Below are positions 5,777 to 11,134 of a stretch of 11,134 bases of DNA, piece by piece. The translations under genes were made by a program, and so were the position numbers. Below the pieces are notes generated by a model. That model did not search any database, had not been told where the DNA came from, and saw only the letters and a list, made by a program, of their open reading frames with translations. Position 1 is the first letter of the stretch. The number at the start of each line of letters is the position of its first letter. Source of the DNA: Pseudomonadota bacterium (GTDB taxonomy: Bacteria > Pseudomonadota > Alphaproteobacteria > Rhizobiales > Xanthobacteraceae); NCBI GenBank assembly GCA_023435725.1, contig JAEYRD010000024.1:1-11134 (forward strand), in the 5' to 3' direction.

Positions 5777-8343
5777 GCGTCGCGGCCCAACCGTTCGCAA
5801 AGCCCAACGCCGTCGCGTTGTCACTGCGCTACGCGCTGCGCGAATTGCGCGGAGGCCTGCGCGGCTTCTACGTCTTCATCGCCTGCATCGCGCTCGGCGT
5901 GATGGCGATCGCCGGCGTCGGCTCGGTCTCGGCAAGCCTCAGCGACGGTCTCGCTCGCGAAGGCCGCACGCTGCTCGGCGGCGACGTCTCCTTCGTGCTG
6001 TTCCAGCGCGAGGCCAAGCCAGAGGAGGTCGCCTTCCTGCGCTCGCGCGGCACCGTCTCGACCGCCGCGACCCTGCGCGGCATGGCGCGCTCGGCCGAGG
6101 GCAAGCTCGCGCTGGTCGAGATGAAGGCGGTCGACGACACCTATCCGATGCTCGGCCGGCTGACGCTGGCGCCGCCGCTGCCGATGTCCGATCTGCTCGC
6201 GATGCGCGACGGCGCGTTTGGCGCGGCCGCCGATCCGACGCTTTTGGCGCGTCTCTCCCTCAAGACCGGCGACCGCGTCACCATCGGGAGCGCAACCTTC
6301 CAGATCCGCAGCACGGTCGAAGCCGAGCCCGACAAGCTCGCCGGCGGCATCGGCTTCGGGCCGCGCTTCCTGATCAGCGAAGCAGGCCTGCGCGCCACCG
6401 GCCTGATCCAGCCCGGCAGCCTGGTACGCTGGGTCTACCGGGTGAAACTGCCCGATACCGCCAACAGCGAGCGCGCCACCGAAGCCTTCATCGCGGATGC
6501 GCGCAACGCCGCGCCGCAGGCCGGCTGGGAGATCCGCAGCCGCTCGAACGCCTCGCCGCAGCTCGAGCGCAACATCAGCCGCTTCACGCAGTTCTTGACG
6601 CTGGTCGGCCTCGCCGCGCTGCTGGTCGGCGGCGTCGGCGTCGCCAATGCGGTGAAGAGCCATATCGACCGCCGGCTCGAGGTGATCGCGGCCTTCAAGG
6701 CCGTCGGCGCCACCGGGCGCGATGTGTTCGGCATCTATCTGGCGCAGGTCATCCTGCTGGCTGCGATCGGCTCGGTGATCGGCCTTGCGCTTGGCGCCGC
6801 CATGCCTTTCGCTATCGTCGGCCTGTTCGGCAAGCTGCTGCCGCTGCCGGTGATTCCGGCCGTGCATGCCGACGAGCTCGCGCTGTCCTTCATCTATGGC
6901 CTGCTGACCGCGCTCGCCTTCGGCCTGTGGCCGCTCGGCCGCGTGCACGACGTGCCGGTGGCGGCGCTGTTCCGCGACACCATCAGCTCGGAATGGCACC
7001 GGCCGCGCTGGAGCTATCTCGTATTCATGGGCGTCGTGATCGCGCTGCTCATTGCGGTCGTGATCGGCCTGTCCTTCGACAAGCGCATCGCCGCGGTGTT
7101 CGTGGCCTCCTCCGTCGTCGTCTTCGCCCTGCTGCGCGGCATCGCCGCCCTCTTGATGACGATCGCGCGGCGGCTGCCCCAAACGCGGCTGCCGATGCTG
7201 CGGCTTGCGATCGCCAACATCCACCGACCAGGCGCGCTGACGCCCTCGGTCGTGCTGTCCCTGGGGCTCGGGCTCGCCGTGCTCGTCACCATCACGCAGA
7301 TTGACGGCAATCTGCGCCGGCAGTTCCTGGCCGCATTGCCGGATCGGGCTCCGTCGTTCTTCTTCATCGACATCCCGAGCACCCAGGCCGAGCAGTTCGA
7401 CGGCTATCTGCGCCAGATCGCCCCCAGCGCGAAGGTCGAGGACGTGCCGATGCTGCGCGGCCGCATCGTCGCCGCGCGCGGCGTCCGCGCCGAGGATCTC
7501 AAGCCGACCACCGATTCCGAATGGGTGCTGCAGAGCGACCGCGGCCTGACCTATACCGGCGAGCTACCGAAAGGCTCCAAGGTGGTCGAAGGCGAGTGGT
7601 GGAGTGCCGATTATTCCGGCCCGCCGCTGGTCTCGATGGAGAAGAAGATCGCGGACGGCCTGGGCCTCAAGGTCGGCGACGAAGTCGTGGTCAACGTGCT
7701 CGGCCGCGACATCCCCGCGAAGATCAGCAATCTGCGCAACATCGACTGGCAGGGGATGGGCATCAATTTCGTCCTCGTGTTCTCGCCGAATGCCTTCAAG
7801 GGCGCGCCGCACACCCATATCGCGACGCTGACGGAAGCCGGCGGCGATGCCGCAGGCGACGGCCAGATCATCAAGCAGGTCGCAGATGCCTATCCGATGG
7901 TGACGAGCGTGCGCGTGCGCGAGGTGATGGAGACCGTCGGCTCCGTCGTGACCAATTTGGCCATGGCGATCCGCGGCGCCAGCGCCGTGACCCTGATCTC
8001 GGCGATCCTGGTGCTGGGCGGCGCGCTCGCTGCCGGCCACCGCCACCGGGTCTACGATGCGGTGATCCTGAAGACTTTGGGCGCGACGCGGCTGCGGCTG
8101 CTCGGCGCCTATGCCCTCGAATACCTCCTGATCGGGCTTGCTACCGCGGTGTTCGGCGTCATCGCCGGCAGCATCGCGGCATGGATGATCGTGACGCGGC
8201 TGATGACGCTGAGCTTCGTCTGGCAGGCCGGCAGCGCGGCCGGCGTGGTCGTGGCCGCCCTGGTCGTCACGGTCGGGCTGGGCCTCGCCGGCACGCTGCT
8301 GGCGTTGAACAAGAAGCCCGCGACGGTGTTGCGGAATTTGTGA
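5773..8343 (+). CDS. ABC transporter permease, FtsX/YbbP family
   Basis: This large inner-membrane permease (856 residues) is the partner of the preceding ATPase. Its ATG overlaps the ATPase stop by 4 bases (ATGA), a sign of translational coupling. Hydrophobic segments lie near residues 32-54, 273-293, 322-350, 370-388, 416-433, 440-463, 493-508, 736-754, 780-806 and 822-846. A first extracytoplasmic domain (about 60-265) follows the first membrane helix. The first FtsX domain covers about 273-400, with the cytoplasmic stretch RRLEVIAAFKAVGATGRD. A second extracytoplasmic domain (about 515-725) precedes the second FtsX domain, with YDAVILKTLGATRLR. This duplicated layout matches E. coli YbbP. 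Such systems act on lipids, lipoproteins or envelope components. The neighbouring esterase hints at lipid metabolism, but the substrate is not known. Confidence 0.92.
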   Translation: MSVAAQPFAKPNAVALSLRYALRELRGGLRGFYVFIACIALGVMAIAGVGSVSASLSDGLAREGRTLLGGDVSFVLFQREAKPEEVAFLRSRGTVSTAATLRGMARSAEGKLALVEMKAVDDTYPMLGRLTLAPPLPMSDLLAMRDGAFGAAADPTLLARLSLKTGDRVTIGSATFQIRSTVEAEPDKLAGGIGFGPRFLISEAGLRATGLIQPGSLVRWVYRVKLPDTANSERATEAFIADARNAAPQAGWEIRSRSNASPQLERNISRFTQFLTLVGLAALLVGGVGVANAVKSHIDRRLEVIAAFKAVGATGRDVFGIYLAQVILLAAIGSVIGLALGAAMPFAIVGLFGKLLPLPVIPAVHADELALSFIYGLLTALAFGLWPLGRVHDVPVAALFRDTISSEWHRPRWSYLVFMGVVIALLIAVVIGLSFDKRIAAVFVASSVVVFALLRGIAALLMTIARRLPQTRLPMLRLAIANIHRPGALTPSVVLSLGLGLAVLVTITQIDGNLRRQFLAALPDRAPSFFFIDIPSTQAEQFDGYLRQIAPSAKVEDVPMLRGRIVAARGVRAEDLKPTTDSEWVLQSDRGLTYTGELPKGSKVVEGEWWSADYSGPPLVSMEKKIADGLGLKVGDEVVVNVLGRDIPAKISNLRNIDWQGMGINFVLVFSPNAFKGAPHTHIATLTEAGGDAAGDGQIIKQVADAYPMVTSVRVREVMETVGSVVTNLAMAIRGASAVTLISAILVLGGALAAGHRHRVYDAVILKTLGATRLRLLGAYALEYLLIGLATAVFGVIAGSIAAWMIVTRLMTLSFVWQAGSAAGVVVAALVVTVGLGLAGTLLALNKKPATVLRNL

Positions 8344-8373
8344 CAAAGTGTAGCGGATGGCCGCGGAGGCCCC

Positions 8374-8389
8374 GGAATCGCACGATTCC
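8374..8389 (+). other. Small hairpin after the permease gene
   Basis: GGAATC (8374-8379) and GATTCC (8384-8389) flank GCAC, 31 bases after the permease stop. No T-run follows, so it is not a convincing intrinsic terminator. It may mark the mRNA 3' end. Confidence 0.35.
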
Positions 8390-8522
8390 TGCGATTAACC
8401 ACGCCTGCTCGTCAGGATTGCGGGGCGAGGGCGACATTCAGCCGCGCGTGGACGGTTGCGGCGAATGTGTTAGTTTCCCACATATCGAATGGGTTCGGAG
8501 CCCCGATTGTTAGCCAAAATTA

Positions 8523-8616
8523 ATGTCGGCAGACATCGGTATCCGAGATAGAATTTGACGAACCGGCGGTATGGCGACCCTCATGCCGGACCGGGCCAAC
8601 CAACGGGATTTCGACC
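8523..8616 (+). ncRNA. Structured 5' leader, probable ybhL leader RNA motif
   Basis: Upstream of the Bax inhibitor-1 (YbhL-type) gene are a small perfect stem (ATGTC 8523-8527 with GACAT 8532-8536) and a larger bulged hairpin (CCGGC 8563-8567 with GCCGG 8585-8589, inner GGT 8568-8570 with ACC 8577-8579). The second ends 27 bases before the ATG. A conserved RNA motif called the ybhL leader has been described in alphaproteobacteria in just this position. The assignment rests on genomic position, lineage and presence of structure. I have not matched it to the published consensus, and the exact boundaries are uncertain. The other possibility is an ordinary untranslated region. Confidence 0.5.
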
Positions 8617-9408
8617 ATGTCGGACCTAGACCGTAACTACGCTTCTCCTTTCGGCAGGGCCGCCGGGCGTGTCGACGCCGCGACGGTCGATGCCGGCCTG
8701 CGCGCCTACATGCTGCGCATCTACAACTACATGAGCATCGGCCTTGCCATCACCGGCTTGGCCGCGCTCGGCGTCTACATGGCCGCCGTGACGGACGTTC
8801 CGACCGCGGACGCCGTCCGCGTCGGCAAGCTGTTCCTGACGCCGTTCGGCTACGCGATGTTCGTGAGCCCCCTGAAATGGCTGTTCATGCTGGCGCCGCT
8901 CGCGATGGTGTTCGTGATCTCCGCAGGCATCAACCGTCTCGCCCCCTCGACCGCCCAGATCCTGTTCTGGGTGTTCTCGGCGCTGATGGGCATCTCGCTG
9001 TCGTCGATCTTCCTGGTGTTCACGCACACCTCGATCGTGCGGGTGTTCTTCATCACGGCGGCCACGTTCGGTGCGCTCAGCCTCTACGGCTACACCACCA
9101 AGCGTGACATGACCGGGATGGGCTCGTTCCTGTTCATGGGCCTGATCGGCATCATCATCGCGAGCCTGGTGAACCTGTTCCTGGCCAGCTCGGCGCTGCA
9201 GTTCATCGTGTCGGTGGTCGGCGTGCTGGTGTTCGCGGGCCTCACCGCCTGGGATACGCAGCGGCTGAAGAACGACTACATCTACGGCTACGCTTCGGCC
9301 GGCGGTGACATCGCAGAGCGTGCGGCGATCACCGGTGCGCTGTCCCTGTACCTGAACTTCATCAACCTGTTCACGCTGCTGCTGCAGCTTCTCGGCCAGC
9401 GCGACTAA
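8617..9408 (+). CDS. Bax inhibitor-1/YccA (TMBIM) family inner-membrane protein
   Basis: This 263-residue multipass membrane protein belongs to the Bax inhibitor-1 family (YbhL/YccA/YetJ group). Family members leak Ca2+ in a pH-dependent way (Bacillus YetJ) or bind the FtsH protease (E. coli YccA). Seven hydrophobic segments lie at about residues 36-58, 75-103, 113-134, 142-158, 168-190, 194-212 and 237-260. The preceding N-terminus is soluble. The conserved AWDTQRLK motif holds Asp213. At the second position of the Asp dyad known from YetJ, the final helix reads SLYLNFINLF, with Asn247. GGGA lies 8 bases before the ATG and supports the start. It is a single-gene transcript, with a structured leader before it and a strong intrinsic terminator after it. 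The family is secure, the cellular role is not known. Confidence 0.93.
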   Translation: MSDLDRNYASPFGRAAGRVDAATVDAGLRAYMLRIYNYMSIGLAITGLAALGVYMAAVTDVPTADAVRVGKLFLTPFGYAMFVSPLKWLFMLAPLAMVFVISAGINRLAPSTAQILFWVFSALMGISLSSIFLVFTHTSIVRVFFITAATFGALSLYGYTTKRDMTGMGSFLFMGLIGIIIASLVNLFLASSALQFIVSVVGVLVFAGLTAWDTQRLKNDYIYGYASAGGDIAERAAITGALSLYLNFINLFTLLLQLLGQRD

Positions 9409-9434
9409 GCGATAGACCCGAGAGAACGGACACG

Positions 9435-9461
9435 AACCCCGGCCGAGAGGCCGGGGTTTTT
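9435..9461 (+). terminator. Intrinsic terminator of the Bax inhibitor-1 gene
   Basis: AACCCCGGCC (9435-9444), a GAGA tetraloop and GGCCGGGGTT (9449-9458) form a perfect 10-bp GC-rich stem. It runs into a TTTTT tract (9457-9461), 26 bases after the stop codon. Confidence 0.92.
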
Positions 9462-9484
9462 GTTGGGGCCGACCTCCACGAATT

Positions 9485-9574
9485 CCGTCATTGCGGGCAA
9501 AGCGAAGCAATCCAGAGCGTCTCCGCGGATGCATTTCTGGATTGCTTCGTCGCAAGAGCTCCTCGCAATGACGG
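9485..9574. repeat. Dispersed inverted repeat (CGTCATTGCG family)
   Basis: The outer arms CCGTCATTGCG (9485-9495) and CGCAATGACGG (9564-9574), and inner arms CGAAGCAATCCAGA (9503-9516) with its inverse (9536-9549), form a cruciform-like repeat about 90 bp long. This combination of GTCATTGCG and GCGAAGCAATCCAG blocks is a familiar high-copy element in Bradyrhizobium and Rhodopseudomonas. The minus-strand reading frame across it (9405-9641) is a translation of the repeat and not a gene. Confidence 0.85.
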
Positions 9575-9631
9575 GTGTGGCAACGCCGTTGCCCTCTTCC
9601 GGCGGCCGCGGGAAGGCTTTAATCTTCCCCC

Positions 9632-10162
9632 ATGTCCGCACCTGATATTAGGCCTACTACCGAGGCCGACCTCCCCGCCATCACCGCCATCTACCAGCAG
9701 GCCGTCCGCGAGGGCACCGCGACGTTCGAGCTGGAACCGCCTGACCTCAACGAGATGACGCGCCGCTATCGCGCGCTGATCGACGGCGGCTACCCCTATT
9801 TCAATGCCATCCTCGACGGCCGCGTGGCCGGCTACGCCTATGCCGGCGCCTACCGGCCGCGGCCAGCCTACCGCTTCACGGTCGAGAACTCGATCTATCT
9901 CGATCCCTCGTTCCACCGTCGCGGCGTCGGCCTGTTGCTGCTGGAGCGGCTGATTGCCGAATGCGAGGCGCGCGGGTTCCGCCAGATGATCGCGGTCATC
10001 GGCGATTCCGCCAATGCCGGCTCGATCGGCGTTCACACCAAGTGCGGCTTCAAGATGATCGGCACCCACCCCAACGTCGGGCTGAAATTCGGCCGCTGGC
10101 TCGACACGGTCATGATGCAGCGCGACCTCGGCGAGGGCGGGACGAGCGTGCCGGGGAAGTAG
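9632..10162 (+). CDS. GNAT N-acetyltransferase, phosphinothricin/L-amino acid acetyltransferase-like
   Basis: This 176-residue cytoplasmic GNAT-fold enzyme transfers an acetyl group from acetyl-CoA to a small amine. It resembles the Pat/Bar and YncA (MnaT) group, which acetylates phosphinothricin, methionine sulfone/sulfoximine and similar amino acids. The N-terminal IRPTTEADLPAITAIY, Glu85 in the TVENS strand, the acetyl-CoA pyrophosphate loop RRGVG (96-100), the strand AVIGDSANAGS with GVHTKCGF (121-140) and the C-terminal GLKFGRWLD are typical of this group. No normal Shine-Dalgarno precedes the ATG. GGAAGG ends 15 bases away inside a hairpin (9610-9615 with 9624-9629), and a TTTAAT at 9618-9623 could be a -10 of a near-leaderless message. 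Its true substrate cannot be read from context. Confidence 0.9.
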   Translation: MSAPDIRPTTEADLPAITAIYQQAVREGTATFELEPPDLNEMTRRYRALIDGGYPYFNAILDGRVAGYAYAGAYRPRPAYRFTVENSIYLDPSFHRRGVGLLLLERLIAECEARGFRQMIAVIGDSANAGSIGVHTKCGFKMIGTHPNVGLKFGRWLDTVMMQRDLGEGGTSVPGK

Positions 10163-10171
10163 GCGGCTCTT

Positions 10172-10259
10172 GTAGCCCGAATGGAGCGCAGCGCAATCCG
10201 GGACAGGCTCATCCGCCGATGCGACGGCCCCGGATTGCGCTGCGCTCCATCTGGGCTAC
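10172..10259. repeat. 31-bp near-perfect inverted repeat between convergent genes
   Basis: The left arm 10172-10202 (GTAGCCCGAATGGAGCGCAG onward) and right arm 10229-10259 are inverse copies with 29 of 31 positions identical, around a 26-base spacer. It belongs to the GTAGCCCGGATGGAGC type common in Bradyrhizobium. It nearly fills the 106-base gap between the GNAT gene and the convergent DUF2794 gene. It would fold in transcripts from either side, so it may act as a shared 3' end. No long T-runs flank it. Confidence 0.85.
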
Positions 10260-10268
10260 GAAGTCTCG

Positions 10269-10637
10269 CTACACCACCGCCAGCTTGCGATCGATCACCA
10301 GCAGGACGCGCTCGAGCTCATGGCCGCGGCGCAGGATCAGGCCGGTCGCCGAGATCACGCTGTACATGCCCTGCTTGCGCGCGAGCCGCGGGTCCTTCTC
10401 GATGCGATAGATCGGCACTTCCGAGGCGCGGCGATAGACCGAAAACACGGCGCGGTCCTTCAGGAAGTCGATGGCGTAGTCACGCCACTCGCCATCGGCG
10501 ACCATGCGGCCGTAGAGATTGAGAATTCGATGCAGTTCGAGCCGGTTGAACGTCACCCGATTCGGCTGCGCATTCGCAGCGGCGGGGCGCACCGCCGCGC
10601 GCAGCTCGCTCGGATCGGCATCCTCCGACAGATTCAT
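10269..10637 (-). CDS. DUF2794 domain-containing protein
   Basis: This small soluble protein of 122 residues matches the alphaproteobacterial DUF2794 family, whose function is unknown. Recognisable stretches are RVTFNRLELHRILNLYGRMV (28-47), WRDYAIDFLKDRAVFSVYRR (51-70), PIYRIEKDP (75-83) and the C-terminal VLLVIDRKL. No signal peptide, membrane segment or catalytic motif is evident. The start at MNLSEDAD was chosen because AGGAG lies 7 bases upstream. The frame stays open to 10808 but that extension looks like translated 5' region. The gene is convergent with the GNAT gene. Its upstream side faces the structured RNA region near the right edge. A 19-bp inverted repeat 56 bases upstream could be an operator. 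Confidence 0.85.
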   Translation of the reverse strand: MNLSEDADPSELRAAVRPAAANAQPNRVTFNRLELHRILNLYGRMVADGEWRDYAIDFLKDRAVFSVYRRASEVPIYRIEKDPRLARKQGMYSVISATGLILRRGHELERVLLVIDRKLAVV

Positions 10638-10692
10638 GGAGCGGCTCCTCATCAGCATGATCGCGGCCGCGAAGACCCTCCCGGAACCGCGG

Positions 10693-10711
10693 ATCATGAC
10701 AATTGCATGAT
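10693..10711. promoter_or_regulatory. 19-bp inverted repeat upstream of DUF2794 gene, candidate operator
   Basis: ATCATG (10693-10698) and CATGAT (10706-10711) form a perfect inverted repeat around a spacer holding the palindrome CAATTG. It is AT-rich in a GC-rich background and 56 bases upstream of the chosen DUF2794 start, a usual position for a regulator site. The regulator is unknown. Confidence 0.35.
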
Positions 10712-10890
10712 TGCGCCAACCGTTCCCCACCGCAAGGGGTTCCACACTCAACCCATTGAATCGGAGCGACATCGACAGACACGCAAAAGTAGTATTTATC
10801 AGCGGCAAACCGTCACGGGATCGTTAGCAGGAATCATAGTATCGCCTCTTTTCCGCCTAGCGACTGCCGCCCTGCATTGCGAGAAGACTC

Positions 10891-10980
10891 ATGTGCGTTG
10901 ACCCGGTCCCTTCGGTTCCGGATTCCTCAGCCCCCAGCCCCCCGGGGTCGGCGGGATCGGGTCGGTACACACGGCAATGA
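10891..10980 (+). other. Short open frame inside the structured RNA (29 codons)
   Basis: An ATG at 10891 opens a frame beginning MCVDPVPSVPDSS and rich in Pro, Ser and Gly. It stops at TGA 10978-10980, exactly where the terminator hairpin begins. GAGAAG about 4 bases upstream is a weak ribosome site. The composition is what GC-rich structured RNA would give by chance, and no run of one regulatory amino acid is present. It is recorded as a possible leader peptide, not as a gene. Confidence 0.2.
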
Positions 10981-11010
10981 GAGGGCCAACGCGAGTTGGT
11001 CCTTTTGCTT
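10980..11010 (+). terminator. GNRA-loop hairpin with U-run, intrinsic terminator-like
   Basis: The arms 10980-10990 and 10995-11005 pair over 11 positions (two G-U) around a GCGA tetraloop. TTTT (11003-11006) and then GCTT follow. It is oriented for plus-strand transcription and directly abuts the rod structure. Confidence 0.65.
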
Positions 11011-11134
11011 ATGTCGGGATGATTGCCGTCGACAAGTCATCCGGACGCGCCAACGGGTCCGCGCGAGCCCGGAACGACGAAGACCGAATCTTCTGAGACG
11101 ACGATCTACTGATTTCAGTGCAGCGAGGTGTACG
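11011..11134 (+). other. Untranslated tail at the right edge, possible 5' region of next gene
   Basis: No convincing gene is seen. It holds ATTGCCGT (11022-11029), the inverse of 10971-10978, and a small stem GGATGA (11017-11022) with TCATCC (11037-11042). A 25-codon frame at 11019-11096 lacks a ribosome site. The last bases contain GAGG at 11125-11128, spaced so that a start codon right after the window edge is possible. Confidence 0.3.

Larger units (their letters stand above)
10875..11010 (+). ncRNA. Candidate structured small RNA or attenuator leader
   Basis: A long rod pairs 10892-10921 with 10942-10971: 28 of 30 positions pair, 8 of them as G-U, with mismatches only at 10896/10967 and 10911/10952. 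The terminal loop is 20 bases. An outer stem CATTGC (10875-10880) with GCAATG (10974-10979) closes it. The G-U pairs hold only if the plus strand is transcribed. A GNRA hairpin with a U-run follows immediately, consistent with a discrete transcript of about 130 bases. It is not recognisably 6S RNA, SRP RNA, tmRNA or RNase P RNA. No clear promoter is visible. It is either a free-standing sRNA or the leader of a plus-strand gene beyond the edge. Confidence 0.55.

Noticed and set aside
5821..7224. Minus-strand open frame of 467 codons
   Set aside because: It is antisense to the FtsX-type permease and has a low-complexity Arg/Gly/Asp/Gln composition typical of shadow frames.
9405..9641. Minus-strand 78-codon frame between the Bax inhibitor-1 and GNAT genes
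   Set aside because: It translates the terminator and the CGTCATTGCG-type repeat. Such repeat peptides are frequent false genes in these genomes.
10638..10808. N-terminal extension of the DUF2794 protein to 179 residues
   Set aside because: A good AGGAG site precedes the ATG at 10637, and the extension has no family-like sequence.
10875..11010. 6S RNA, SRP RNA, RNase P RNA or tmRNA
   Set aside because: There is no GGAAGCAGC SRP loop, no RNase P GAGGAAAGUCC block, no tmRNA tag frame or acceptor ends, and no wide central bubble as in 6S RNA.

Overview
The window is GC-rich alphaproteobacterial chromosome, most likely Bradyrhizobium or a close relative in the Nitrobacteraceae. I base this on GC-rich codon use, the mdh-sucC order, and several intergenic palindromic repeats of a kind I recognise from Bradyrhizobium-type genomes. 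It looks like housekeeping core genome. I see no insertion sequence, integrase, phage gene, CRISPR array or tRNA.

Left half, all on the minus strand (transcribed right to left): an SGNH lysophospholipase/arylesterase of the TesA type (4363-5067), the 2H RNA phosphodiesterase ThpR (3650-4186), the AAA ATPase ZapE (2228-3415), malate dehydrogenase (1005-1973) and the N-terminal two thirds of succinyl-CoA synthetase beta (1-798, running off the left edge). Mdh and SucC catalyse TCA-cycle steps, and zapE-mdh-sucC is a familiar order in Rhizobiales. The gaps hold a 100-bp inverted repeat (zapE/mdh), a cluster of hairpin repeats plus a 15-bp tandem duplication (thpR/zapE), and a hairpin with a possible operator (mdh/sucC).

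Right half, plus strand: an ABC ATPase (5054-5776) and its FtsX-type permease (5773-8343) overlap by 4 bp and are divergent from the esterase. This reproduces the E. coli tesA/ybbA-ybbP neighbourhood. Next come a Bax inhibitor-1 family membrane protein (8617-9408), with a structured 5' leader that fits the known alphaproteobacterial ybhL leader and a strong intrinsic terminator, then a GNAT acetyltransferase (9632-10162). A convergent DUF2794 gene (10269-10637, minus) is separated from the GNAT gene by a near-perfect 31-bp inverted repeat.

The last 497 bases (10638-11134) hold no convincing protein gene but contain the most interesting object in the window. A rod-shaped RNA fold (28 pairs over 30 positions, 8 of them G-U) is closed by a further 6-bp stem. 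A GNRA-loop hairpin with a U-run follows directly. An 8-bp stem that excludes the closing stem brackets that hairpin. This looks like a stand-alone small RNA or a transcription attenuator for a plus-strand gene just past the right edge.
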